This document shows, one piece after another, positions 32,733 to 40,481 of a DNA stretch of 42,289 bases. Below the pieces are notes generated by a model. It was not told the DNA's origin. It did no database searches and worked only from the letters and a program-made list of their open reading frames with translations. Each line of letters opens with the position of its first letter. The first letter of the stretch is position 1. The DNA is from an uncultured Ellagibacter sp. (GTDB lineage Bacteria; Actinomycetota; Coriobacteriia; Coriobacteriales; Eggerthellaceae): positions 1 through 42,289 of the forward strand of contig NZ_CAKTTZ010000020.1 in NCBI RefSeq assembly GCF_934617235.1. Direction: 5' to 3'. The translations under genes and the position numbers were made by a program.

Positions 32733-33705
32733 TTCGGTCGCGAAGGGCGTTTTGCTCACCGCTGGCGGTGCGGTATGCTGGGGTTTTTCCGGCACGTGCG
32801 CGCAGCTGCTCATGGACATCTACGGCGTTCCCCTGGCATGGAATGTGTGCGTGCGCTTGGTGTTCGCGTCGCTGCTCTACCTGGTGTTTTGCACCGCGAC
32901 ACACCGTGAAGCGCTCGTGAGCCTTCTGAAGCAGCCTCGTGAATTGGGCAAACTTCTCCTGTTCTCCATTTTCGGCGTTCTGCTTGTGCAGGTGTGCTAC
33001 CAGGGTTGCATCTCGGTCAGCAACGCGGGCACGGCGACGGTGTTCGAGCGATGTGGCCTTATCCTTATCATGCTTATCACCTGCATAAAGGCCCGTCGCG
33101 CCCCGAAGCGTCGTGAGTTCGCGGGGGTCGTTCTTGCCATTATCGGCACGATATGCATCGCGACCAAAGGGAATCTCGGCTCGCTTGCGATTCCTGCCGA
33201 AGCGCTTGCGTGGGGCGGGGCGTCAGCTTGCGCGCTTGTCTTTTACACGATGATGCCGGTCCGATTGCTCGAGCGGTGGGGAAGCGTTGTGACCACGACG
33301 GTTTCCATGACGATGGCGGCCGTCATAGCGAACGTCGCCATTCAGCCGTGGAACATGCACGTCGAAGTGACCCCCGGCATCGTTGCCGCTATGGCGGCCC
33401 TGGTGATTATCGGCACGTTTTTCGCCTACCTGCTGTTCTTACAAGGCGTGAAACTGGCTGGTCCCATGCGCGCCGGCCTTGTCGGCAGCATCGAGCCGGT
33501 CGCTGCGATGACGTTTTCCACGCTTTGGCTCGGCACGCCCATCACGCCTTTCGACATGCTCGGCTGCGCGCTCATCGTGGTCATGGTGCTGCTTGTGACA
33601 CAGCGCGAGGAGAAGGCGCCTGGTGAAGTGGCATCTGCGGATGAGCATGCACCCTCGGGCGGGGTCGAATCCTCTGCCGAGCACGCGAAGCCGGTCGGCG
33701 ACTAG
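32722..33705 (+). CDS. EamA/DMT-superfamily transporter
   Basis: The 327-residue inner-membrane protein has ten predicted hydrophobic segments in two EamA repeats. The N-terminal GVLLTAGGAVCWGFSGTCAQLL is typical, and the second half ends FFAYLLFLQGVKLAGPMRAGLVGSIEPVAAMTFSTLWLG, the family's most conserved region. Substrates of DMT carriers range over amino acids, nucleobases and drugs; none can be assigned. The ATG lies inside the end of uvrA (11-bp overlap) with GGATGTTGGGGG upstream, so translation is coupled to uvrA. The last 40 residues are a hydrophilic Glu/Ala-rich tail. Confidence 0.88.
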   Translation: MKGSSVAKGVLLTAGGAVCWGFSGTCAQLLMDIYGVPLAWNVCVRLVFASLLYLVFCTATHREALVSLLKQPRELGKLLLFSIFGVLLVQVCYQGCISVSNAGTATVFERCGLILIMLITCIKARRAPKRREFAGVVLAIIGTICIATKGNLGSLAIPAEALAWGGASACALVFYTMMPVRLLERWGSVVTTTVSMTMAAVIANVAIQPWNMHVEVTPGIVAAMAALVIIGTFFAYLLFLQGVKLAGPMRAGLVGSIEPVAAMTFSTLWLGTPITPFDMLGCALIVVMVLLVTQREEKAPGEVASADEHAPSGGVESSAEHAKPVGD

Positions 33706-33840
33706 CGGACGGCAGTGTGTAGCGGGCGCCAGCGTGCAAATACTGGGAACCAGCGTGTAAGGAACGCTAGCCTGCGTTTCCTTCGTACACGGCATCATAG
33801 CCGTTGGCCGCGCACCTGCCTTTTAGGGCCGCTTGCTAAC
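33706..33840. other. Intergenic gap before the nickel-type operon
   Basis: No gene is visible. It contains a repeated CCAGCGTGYAA (33729-33739 and 33750-33760) and a 9-bp hairpin with a one-base bulge (AAGGAACGC 33759-33767 / GCGTTTCCTT 33774-33783). The hairpin may end the uvrA-transporter transcript, but it lacks a T-run. Confidence 0.35.
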
Positions 33841-33842
33841 TT

Positions 33843-33922
33843 GGGTTACGAAATCTGAATTCGTAACACTACAGTTGCTTTTCGTCTGCTATAGTGTGTT
33901 ACGGATTTGATTCTCGTAACAC
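33843..33922 (+). promoter_or_regulatory. Two NikR-type operators flanking an extended -10 promoter
   Basis: Operator 1 is GGGTTAC (33843-33849)-N13-GTAACAC (33863-33869). Operator 2 is GTGTTAC (33896-33902)-N13-GTAACAC (33916-33922), perfectly symmetric. Both have the same spacing, and their centres are 53 bp apart. Between them is the extended -10 TGCTATAGT (TG 33887-33888, TATAGT 33890-33895). As I recall, GTGTTAC-N13/14-GTAACAC is the motif described for Geobacter-type NikR, the nickel-responsive repressor. The target operon is of NikABCDE type, which fits. No nikR gene is in the window, so the regulator is inferred. Confidence 0.75.
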
Positions 33923-33988
33923 TAGACAAGTGCGCAAAGGGGTTGGAATAGTCGTGCGCCTTTGTCTGACCGACGAAAGGACTTCTCG

Positions 33989-35638
33989 ATGAAAAGCTTC
34001 TCTAGGCGAACGTTTTTGCAGGCGGCAGGTGTAAGTGCTGCTGCAGTGGGCTTCGGCGGCGTACTGAGCGCGTGCACGAGCGGCTCGAATGCTGGCAGCT
34101 CGAATACTGGTGCTAGCAGCACCGCAAGCGGGGAGCATGCCTCGCAGGTGACTGTCTCTATGCCCGCGAGCAGCGAACCTGCTGCTGGTTTCGACCCGTT
34201 CGTCTCTTGGGGCTGCGGCGAGCATGTGCACGAGCCGCTTATTCAGTCCACACTTCTCACCACGAAGGCCGACATGGGCTTCGAGAACGACCTTGCGACC
34301 GCATACTCCTGCAGCGACGATGGCTTGACCTGGACGTTCACGATTCGTACGGACGCGAAGTTCACCAACGGCAAGGCGCTGACGGCACACGATGTCGCCT
34401 ATACGATCAACGGCGTCGCAAACAGCGAGGCGAGCGAGTGCGACTTGACCATGGTCGACAACGCCGTTGCCATCGACGATGAAACGTGCGAGATTCACTT
34501 GAACAAGCCCTTTAACGCATTTCTCTACACGCTGGCTGTTATCGGTATCGTGCCTGATGGCGGGCACGGCGGCGACTATGGGAGCAATCCGGTGGGCAGC
34601 GGCCGCTACATGTTGGAGCAGTGGGACCACGGTCAGCAGGTTATTCTTAAGGCCAACCCCGACTACTATGGCGACGCCCCGAAGATCGAACGCGTCGTGG
34701 TGGTGTTCATGGAGGAGGACGCCAGCTTGGCGGCGGCTCGATCGGGCCAGGTGGACGTTGCCTACACGGTGGCCACGTTCGCCGACCAGCAGCCGGCGGG
34801 CTACGACTTGCTCAACTGCGCATCGGTGGACTCGCGCGGCATTTCCCTTCCCACCATCGCGGCGGGTGCGACGAAGAAGCAGACGGGCGAGGAGTATCCT
34901 GCCGGCAACGATGTAACGCGTGATCTCGCGTTGCGCCGCGCCATCAACTATGGCGTTGATCGCCAGGCGCTCATCGACAACGTGCTGAACGGGTATGGCG
35001 AGGTCGCCTATAGCGTGAGCGACAATATGCCCTGGTCATCTGATGATATGAAATGCGAGCAGGATGTCGCTCGCGCCAAGTCGCTGCTCGATGAGGCGGG
35101 CTGGGCTCCTGGATCGGATGGCGTGCGTGTGAAGGATGGCATTACTGCCGCATTCGACTTGTACTATTCATCTTCCGACTCGGTACGCCAGGCGATCGCC
35201 ATGGAATTCGCCAACCAAATGAGCGAGCTCGGCATCAAGGTGACGCCGAAGGGCGCAAGCTGGGATGACATCTACCGTCACCAGTTCAGCAATCCGGTTG
35301 TGTGGGGCTGGGGCTCGAACAGCCCGATCGAGATATACAACCTGAACTACTCGACGGGTAACGGCAACTACGCGTGCTACGAGAATGCGGCGGTGGATGC
35401 GCACCTGAACGCCGCGCTGGCCAATCCCGTGATCGCCGACTCGTATGACGAGTGGAAGCTCGCCGTGTGGGATGGCGAGAACGGCGTGGCTCCGCAGGGC
35501 GACGCGACATGGGTGTGGTTCGCCAATGTCGATCATTTGTACTTCGTTGCTGATGAACTGAAAGTTGCCGAGCAGAAGCCTCATCCGCACGGGCACGGTT
35601 GGTCTATCGTGAACAACGTCGACAAGTGGAGCTGGTAG
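33989..35638 (+). CDS. Probable nickel/peptide ABC transporter substrate-binding lipoprotein (NikA/OppA type)
   Basis: The 549-residue protein is of the SBP family 5 class. The signal is Tat-like (SRRTFLQAAG, residues 5-14) and ends in a lipobox LSAC with Cys29, so it is a lipid-anchored extracellular receptor. A Ser/Gly/Asn linker (30-55) follows, then the SBP_bac_5 domain: ATAYSCSDDGLTWTFTIRTDAKFTNGKALTAHDVAYTI, NPVGSGRYMLEQWDHGQQVILKANPDYYG, and LALRRAINYGVDRQALIDNVLNGYG. Near the C-terminus is PHPHGHGW, a possible metal contact. Peptide import cannot be excluded from the sequence, but the NikR-type operators and the His-rich ATPase favour nickel. ATG 33989 follows GAAAGGA (33975-33981). 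Confidence 0.85.
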   Translation: MKSFSRRTFLQAAGVSAAAVGFGGVLSACTSGSNAGSSNTGASSTASGEHASQVTVSMPASSEPAAGFDPFVSWGCGEHVHEPLIQSTLLTTKADMGFENDLATAYSCSDDGLTWTFTIRTDAKFTNGKALTAHDVAYTINGVANSEASECDLTMVDNAVAIDDETCEIHLNKPFNAFLYTLAVIGIVPDGGHGGDYGSNPVGSGRYMLEQWDHGQQVILKANPDYYGDAPKIERVVVVFMEEDASLAAARSGQVDVAYTVATFADQQPAGYDLLNCASVDSRGISLPTIAAGATKKQTGEEYPAGNDVTRDLALRRAINYGVDRQALIDNVLNGYGEVAYSVSDNMPWSSDDMKCEQDVARAKSLLDEAGWAPGSDGVRVKDGITAAFDLYYSSSDSVRQAIAMEFANQMSELGIKVTPKGASWDDIYRHQFSNPVVWGWGSNSPIEIYNLNYSTGNGNYACYENAAVDAHLNAALANPVIADSYDEWKLAVWDGENGVAPQGDATWVWFANVDHLYFVADELKVAEQKPHPHGHGWSIVNNVDKWSW

Positions 35639-35651
35639 GACTCGGCTCTCT

Positions 35652-36635
35652 ATGACGAAGTATCTTACTCGACACATCGTGCGGTTTGCGCTGCTGATGC
35701 TCGCCGTGGGTTTGGTGGTGTTCGCGCTGGTAAGCGTTTCGCCCATCGATCCCGTGCAGGCGAACGTGGGGCAGGCTGCCTATGTGAACATGTCAGAAGC
35801 GAAACGCGCTCAGCTGGCAAGCTACTGGGGCGGCGATGTGCCGTTTTGGGAACGCTTCGTCAACTGGGTAGGTGCCCTTTTCCAGGGGGACATGGGAACC
35901 TCGCTGAGATTCAATGCGCCGGTGTCTGAGGTCATCGCGCATCGTGCGGCGAACTCGCTGGCGCTCATGGGCATCGCGTGGCTGCTCAGTGGCGTATTGG
36001 GGTTCGCGCTCGGTGTTGCCGCCGGTGCGCGCCGCGGTGGCGCGCTCGACCGCGTGGTGCGCAGCTACTGCTTTCTTCTCGCCTCAACCCCGACATTTTG
36101 GCTGGGTCTGCTCGTCTTGATGATCTTCGCTGTGCAGCTTGGGTGGTTCCCCATTGGGTTCTCCGTCCCCATCGGCGTATCGGCGGCGGATGTGACGTTG
36201 GCCGACGCGGCGCACCATCTGGTGCTTCCCGCACTCACCCTCTCGGTTATGGGCGTGGCAAACATTGCGCTGCATACGCGCGAGAAAGTGGTTGACGTGC
36301 TGGAAAGCGATTACGTGCGCTTCGCACGTGCGCGCGGCGAGTCGGAATTGAGCGTTATTGTGCACCACGGCCTGCGCAACGTCGCTTTGCCGGCTGTGAC
36401 GCTGCAGTGTGCGTTCATTTCCGAGATCTTCGGCGGCTCGGTGCTGGTTGAGCAGGTATTTTCCTACCCTGGGCTGGGGCAAGCGGCTGTCACGGCAGGT
36501 CTTGGCGGCGACGTGGCGCTTCTGGCAGGCATCGCGCTCGTAAGCGCTGCGTTGGTGTTCGGCGGAAACCTGTTGGCTAACATCTTGTATGGCGTGCTCG
36601 ATCCGCGCATGCGCGTCGGCGAGGGGAGGGCATGA
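35652..36635 (+). CDS. Probable nickel/peptide ABC transporter permease (NikB/OppB type)
   Basis: The 327-residue membrane protein has six hydrophobic segments. The family N-terminus is KYLTRHIVRFALLMLAVGLVVFALVSVSPIDPVQA, followed by the periplasmic loop and GDMGTSLRFNAPVSEVI. The EAA-type cytoplasmic loop is YVRFARARGESELSVIVHHGLRNVALPAVTL, with FGGSVLVEQVFSYPGLGQAAVTA after it. It forms the channel with the NikC-type partner. It lies 13 nt after the receptor gene and overlaps the next gene by 4 bp. Confidence 0.9.
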   Translation: MTKYLTRHIVRFALLMLAVGLVVFALVSVSPIDPVQANVGQAAYVNMSEAKRAQLASYWGGDVPFWERFVNWVGALFQGDMGTSLRFNAPVSEVIAHRAANSLALMGIAWLLSGVLGFALGVAAGARRGGALDRVVRSYCFLLASTPTFWLGLLVLMIFAVQLGWFPIGFSVPIGVSAADVTLADAAHHLVLPALTLSVMGVANIALHTREKVVDVLESDYVRFARARGESELSVIVHHGLRNVALPAVTLQCAFISEIFGGSVLVEQVFSYPGLGQAAVTAGLGGDVALLAGIALVSAALVFGGNLLANILYGVLDPRMRVGEGRA

Positions 36636-37486
36636 TGGAAGACGTGCTTCATGTCCCCGTGCAGCGTCGAGCTGGAAACCGCATGGTCACGTTGTTTGCG
36701 TGCGTCGCGGCAGCTTGCGCGTTGGCTGCGGTGGTCGTCGCAGGGCTCTCTTTGTATGGCCAGGCGACGGCCACGGATTTCACCGCGAAGAACTTGGCAC
36801 CCTCGCTTGCTCACCCCTTTGGAACCGACTGGATGGGTCGCGACATGCTCTCGCGCACGCTCGCGGGCCTGTCCACCAGCGTGTTGGTCGGTTTGCTGGC
36901 GGCAACTGTGTCGTCGGTGATCGCGCTCGTGCTAGGCTGTGCTGCCGCACTTGGCGGAAAGCGCGTGGACGCCTTCGTAAGTTGGCTGATCGACCTCATG
37001 ATGGGCGTTCCCCACATCGTGCTTCTGGTGCTCATCTCCTTTGCAATCGGCAAGGGCTTTTGGGGCGTGACCATCGGCGTTGCCGTGACGCACTGGCCAA
37101 GCCTTGCGCGCGTCGTTCGCGCCGAGGTGTTGCAATGCCGCGAATCGAAGTTCGTGGAAGTCGCCCGCAAGCTGGGGCAAAGCCCGCTGCGCATCGCGCT
37201 GCGGCATATGGTGCCCTACGTGCTGCCGCAATTCGTCGTGGGACTTATCTTGCTGTTCCCGCACGCCATCCTCCATGAGGCGTCCATTACGTTTCTGGGT
37301 TTCGGCCTGCCTCCCGAGCAGCCGGCCATCGGAGTCATCTTAAGCGAATCGATGGGCTACCTGTCCACGGGCGCTTGGTGGCTTGCGGTGTTCCCCGGTT
37401 TGGCGCTCATGGCTACCGTGCTGCTCTTCGACGTGGCCGGGCAGAGTTTGCGCAAACTTGTGGACCCGCATACCGCGCAGAAATAG
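36632..37486 (+). CDS. Probable nickel/peptide ABC transporter permease (NikC/OppC type)
   Basis: The 284-residue second permease carries AHPFGTDWMGRDMLSRTLAGLSTSVLVGLLA, the hallmark of NikC/DppC/OppC. The EAA loop is FVEVARKLGQSPLRIALRHMVPYVLPQFVVG, and HAILHEASITFLGFGLPPEQPAIGVILSE follows. Six hydrophobic segments are visible. Two ATG codons, 36632 and 36635, can start it. The first overlaps the upstream stop; GAGGGGAGGG (36621-36630) serves as RBS for either. It is translated in coupling with the NikB-type gene. Confidence 0.9.
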   Translation: MMEDVLHVPVQRRAGNRMVTLFACVAAACALAAVVVAGLSLYGQATATDFTAKNLAPSLAHPFGTDWMGRDMLSRTLAGLSTSVLVGLLAATVSSVIALVLGCAAALGGKRVDAFVSWLIDLMMGVPHIVLLVLISFAIGKGFWGVTIGVAVTHWPSLARVVRAEVLQCRESKFVEVARKLGQSPLRIALRHMVPYVLPQFVVGLILLFPHAILHEASITFLGFGLPPEQPAIGVILSESMGYLSTGAWWLAVFPGLALMATVLLFDVAGQSLRKLVDPHTAQK

Positions 37487-37495
37487 GTGGGGAAG

Positions 37496-38539
37496 ATGCT
37501 GACGAAAACGAATGGAGAACTAGCGGCAAAGGCAGCTTCGGCGAGCGAGCCGGTTGAGCTCGCTCACGAGCAAACCGCGCACGAGGATGCACAGCTGCAT
37601 CATCATCACACGCATGCGGCCACGTCGCACCATGACGGCGGGCATCACTTGCTGCAGGTCGAGGACTTAAACGTGAGCTTTCGCATGTACGACGAGGATG
37701 CGCCGTACTTTCGGGCGAAACAGCGCGATGTGCAGGTGCTTCATGGGCTGAGCATCGCTGTCCATGCAGGTGAAATCGTCGCCGTGGTGGGCGCATCGGG
37801 GTCGGGCAAGACGCTTTTGGCCGACGCGGTGTTGGGCCTGTTCGAACCTAATGCCACGGTGACCGGGCGCATCTGGTTCGATGGCGTGCGCATGGTTGCT
37901 GAAGGTTTGCGGGCGTTGCGAGGCCATGGGTTGTCGCTTGTGCCGCAAAGCGTGAGCCATCTCGACCCCATGATGCGCGTCGGCAAACAGGTTGAAGGCT
38001 TCGCAAACGCACTATCGAAGGCCGAGCGGAAAACGCGCCGCGAGCAACTCTTCGAGCGGTATGGGCTGGGCCCTGAAGTTGCGCGCCTGTATCCGCACGA
38101 GCTGTCGGGCGGCATGGCGCGCCGCGTTCTTCTGTGCTGTGCGCTCATGGACTCGCCGCGCGTGATCGTGGCTGATGAACCGACGCCTGGGCTCGATCTT
38201 GACCTGGCGGTTCTCGCATTGGATGACTTCCGCACCTTTGCCAACGAGGGCAATGGCGTGCTGCTGATCACGCACGACATCGAGCTCGCGCTGCGCGTCG
38301 CGGACCGCGTCGCCGTGTTCAAGGACGGAACCGTGGTGGAGGAGACGGCGGTGGCGAACTTCGCCGACCCGAGCCTGTTGCGCCATCCTTTCACTCGCGA
38401 GCTTTGGCATGCGCTGCCTGAGCACGACTTCGCTGCTCGATTTGAAGGTGAAAGCGCAGATGAGCGGGTGCGCAAGGGCGCGTCGGACATTCGGGAACGC
38501 GCGAGCGCGTCGTGCGATAAGGGAGGCCACCTGTGCTAG
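37496..38539 (+). CDS. Probable nickel ABC transporter ATPase with His-rich N-terminus (NikD type)
   Basis: The 347-residue ATPase carries an unusual N-terminal tail with 11 histidines between residues 24 and 51 (QLHHHHTHAATSHH). The ABC domain starts near 52: Walker A VVGASGSGKTLLAD, Q-loop region LSLVPQSVSHLDPMM, signature LSGGMARRVLLCCAL, Walker B RVIVADEPTPGLDLDL, H-loop LLITHDIEL. A 35-residue C-terminal tail follows ELWHALP. His-rich stretches are typical of nickel chaperones (HypB, UreE), suggesting cytoplasmic nickel binding at the transporter. ATG 37496 is chosen; an in-frame GTG at 37487 directly after the upstream stop is possible. Confidence 0.87.
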   Translation: MLTKTNGELAAKAASASEPVELAHEQTAHEDAQLHHHHTHAATSHHDGGHHLLQVEDLNVSFRMYDEDAPYFRAKQRDVQVLHGLSIAVHAGEIVAVVGASGSGKTLLADAVLGLFEPNATVTGRIWFDGVRMVAEGLRALRGHGLSLVPQSVSHLDPMMRVGKQVEGFANALSKAERKTRREQLFERYGLGPEVARLYPHELSGGMARRVLLCCALMDSPRVIVADEPTPGLDLDLAVLALDDFRTFANEGNGVLLITHDIELALRVADRVAVFKDGTVVEETAVANFADPSLLRHPFTRELWHALPEHDFAARFEGESADERVRKGASDIRERASASCDKGGHLC

Positions 38540-39141
38540 AAGCTCGAGATATCACGTTCGGCTATCCCGGCGCCAAGCCGCTCTATGTCGGGTTCGATCT
38601 GCAGGTTGAACCTGGTGAGCGCGTGGCCCTCCAGGCTCCTTCGGGGTTTGGCAAAACCACGATATGCCGCGTGCTCGCTGGGTTCGAGCGCCCACAATCA
38701 GGCGAGGTGCTCGTTGATGGGCAGCCACTTCCTCGACGCGGCGTGTGCCCGGTGCAGCTGATCCAGCAGCATCCCGAGCAGGCGGTCGATCCGCGTCTGC
38801 GCATGCGCAAAACGCTGGCGGAGGCGGGTGAGATCCCCCAACAGCTCCTTGCCAGCCTAGGCATTCGCGATGAGTGGCTGCAGCGCTATCCCCATGAGCT
38901 TTCTGGCGGCGAGCTGCAGCGCTTCTGCATAGCCCGCGCGCTTGCCACGCACCCGCGCTACCTGATCTGCGACGAGGTCTCGACCATGCTGGATGCGGTC
39001 ACGCAGGCTCATATCTGGCGCGTGTTGCTAGATTACGTCGATCAGGAGAGCGCCGGCATGTTGCTCGTTTCTCACACTCCCGCGCTCACGGAGCGCGTAG
39101 CGACTCGGAAAGTGGTGTTGACGAAGGTCGCGCCGCGATAA
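38533..39141 (+). CDS. Probable nickel ABC transporter ATPase, compact (NikE type)
   Basis: The 202-residue second ATPase begins MLEARDITFGYPGAKPLYVGFDL. Walker A is APSGFGKTTICRV, with Ala replacing the usual first Gly. The Q-loop is VQLIQQHPEQAVDPRLRM, the signature LSGGELQRFCIARALA, Walker B RYLICDEVSTMLDAVTQ, and the H-loop LLVSHTPAL. It lacks the C-terminal oligopeptide/dipeptide extension and is shorter than typical NikE (about 260). The key Lys, Asp-Glu and His are kept, so it should hydrolyse ATP with its NikD-type partner. The GTG start at 38533 overlaps the upstream stop and has GGGAGG (38520-38525). Confidence 0.87.
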   Translation: MLEARDITFGYPGAKPLYVGFDLQVEPGERVALQAPSGFGKTTICRVLAGFERPQSGEVLVDGQPLPRRGVCPVQLIQQHPEQAVDPRLRMRKTLAEAGEIPQQLLASLGIRDEWLQRYPHELSGGELQRFCIARALATHPRYLICDEVSTMLDAVTQAHIWRVLLDYVDQESAGMLLVSHTPALTERVATRKVVLTKVAPR

Positions 39142-39289
39142 GCGAGCAATTGGTTCCCCTGGTGCCTGCGCAGCTTCGATCGGCGGATTTCACCTGATTG
39201 GACGCGCTTGAGGGCGGCTCGGATGCAGCCTGGCATCGAGATTGTTTGTCTTCCCTTGACGGGGGGCTGGTATGCCATGTTCGTTTGCC

Positions 39290-39295
39290 TATAAT
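39290..39295 (+). promoter_or_regulatory. -10 box placed for a near-leaderless transcript
   Basis: A perfect TATAAT at 39290-39295 lies only 10 nt before the likely ATG at 39306. Transcription would start around 39302-39304, giving essentially no leader. No RBS precedes the ATG, consistent with leaderless translation, which is common in actinobacteria. No good -35 at 16-18 bp; a TTGACG at 39256 is too far away. Confidence 0.45.
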
Positions 39296-39305
39296 GAACG
39301 CTGCT

Positions 39306-40394
39306 ATGGAAAAGACATCCCGAGAGAAAATCGCGCTCATCGTATTCCTCATCCTTGCTATTGGGATGGGTTTCATCCTGTTCGGCTACGTGTTTGCGGG
39401 CCATTCGTGGAACGTCACTGCCTCGAACATCGACGATGCGTTCGGCAATATGGATGGCTATACCGCCATCGTCTACGAAGGAACTATCGAAGAGGAAGAA
39501 AGCGTCGCGCAATCGACGAATTCTGCGGCGTCGGCTGCTAACTCGAAAGATGCGGGGGGGACTGGGGCGCTTCCTGCGGACTCGAAGGCGGGGGACGGCC
39601 AAGCCTCCTCCTCCGATGGCAACCAAGCCTCCTCCTCCGATGGCAACCAAGCCTCCTCTTCCGATGGCAATCAGGCCTCCGCGTCTTCTTCCGAAAGCGG
39701 CCAGGCGTCTCCTGCCGCTTCGTCTTCTAACAAGCAGGCTGCTTCTTCCAATGCCAGCTCGAACGAGAATTCAGCTTCCTCGAATAGCGCAAGCGCGCAG
39801 GAGAACGGCTCTGCCAATCAGGGAGTTTCAACTGCATCGGAGCCTGTTGCTGCGCAAGCCTCCGCGTCCGAAAGCGTTGCCGGGGAAGGTGCTTCTGCAA
39901 CTGTTTCCCCTGATGGCACCTCGGATTCCCAGGCGAGTTCCGCCGCTCCGCTCGCGGGACACAAAAAGGAGAAGGAACCGGTCGCGCTCTCCGACGTCGA
40001 TGAGCTCTACCAGGCCAAGGGCGCGAACGTCCTCTCGCTTAGCACAGGGAACATCGCCACCTACGAAGAGGGCACGATCTTAAAACGCGGCGGTAAGCGC
40101 TATGGCATCTTCTCGGTTACCCATGAGTGCTCGAGAATCCTTATCGACGAGAAGGTGAAGTACTTCACCGACCAGAAGGTCGACTACGTCATCGCCCTTT
40201 GCCCCGAAGAGTCGTACCTCAAGAATGCTGAGAACATCGACATCGTTATCACCACGAAGGATGCGAAGATTTCGTCCATGGGCGAATCGAGGAACGGCGT
40301 CTTCTACGTCAGCACGCCGAAAGTCGGCTCGGTTGGGGCGATTCTCATTTCGCCGAGCAACGTCGTTTCAGCGAAGACCATCTCCGAGCTGTAA
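39306..40394 (+). CDS. Membrane-anchored Ser-rich protein with phosphoesterase-like C-terminal half-domain
   Basis: No named family is certain. The 362-residue protein has one transmembrane segment (about 9-30). A short conserved-looking stretch (SWNVTASNIDDAFGNMDGYTAIVYEGT) follows, then a Ser/Ala/Asn/Gln-rich linker (about 66-215) with three perfect QASSSDGN repeats. The folded C-terminal domain covers about 226-362. Its segments VDYVIALCPEESYL, IDIVITTKDAKISSM and NGVFYVSTPKVGSVGAILIS line up in order and character with the second half of calcineurin-like phosphoesterases, but the metal-binding His residues are absent. This suggests a degenerate, extracytoplasmic binding domain; the inference is uncertain. 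An in-frame ATG at 39294 is an alternative start. Confidence 0.75.
   Translation: MEKTSREKIALIVFLILAIGMGFILFGYVFAGHSWNVTASNIDDAFGNMDGYTAIVYEGTIEEEESVAQSTNSAASAANSKDAGGTGALPADSKAGDGQASSSDGNQASSSDGNQASSSDGNQASASSSESGQASPAASSSNKQAASSNASSNENSASSNSASAQENGSANQGVSTASEPVAAQASASESVAGEGASATVSPDGTSDSQASSAAPLAGHKKEKEPVALSDVDELYQAKGANVLSLSTGNIATYEEGTILKRGGKRYGIFSVTHECSRILIDEKVKYFTDQKVDYVIALCPEESYLKNAENIDIVITTKDAKISSMGESRNGVFYVSTPKVGSVGAILISPSNVVSAKTISEL
39600..39671 (+). repeat. 24-bp in-frame tandem repeat, three copies
   Basis: Three consecutive 24-bp units (39600-39623, 39624-39647, 39648-39671) encode QASSSDGN each. The first two are identical; the third differs at two silent positions. A partial fourth begins CAGGCCTCC. 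Near-identity suggests recent slippage, so copy number may vary between strains. Confidence 0.9.
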
Positions 40395-40445
40395 ACCCTC
40401 TGCGGTTATCTCTGCTGCTCGGTAATTAGCAGCGACCGAAACAGC

Positions 40446-40481
40446 AAGCGACCCCGTCAGGTGCATCTGGCGGGGTCGCTT
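40446..40481. terminator. Strong hairpin between convergent genes
   Basis: A 15-bp stem, AAGCGACCCCGTCAG (40446-40460) and CTGGCGGGGTCGCTT (40467-40481), has one G-T mispair and loop GTGCAT. It sits between the + strand Ser-rich gene and the - strand lipoprotein gene. There is no proper T-run on either side, so it is either a bidirectional terminator of weak type or an mRNA 3'-end stabiliser. Confidence 0.55.

Noticed and set aside
39600..39671. Possible CRISPR-like direct repeat
   Set aside because: The 24-bp units are adjacent with no spacers and lie in frame within a Ser-rich coding linker.
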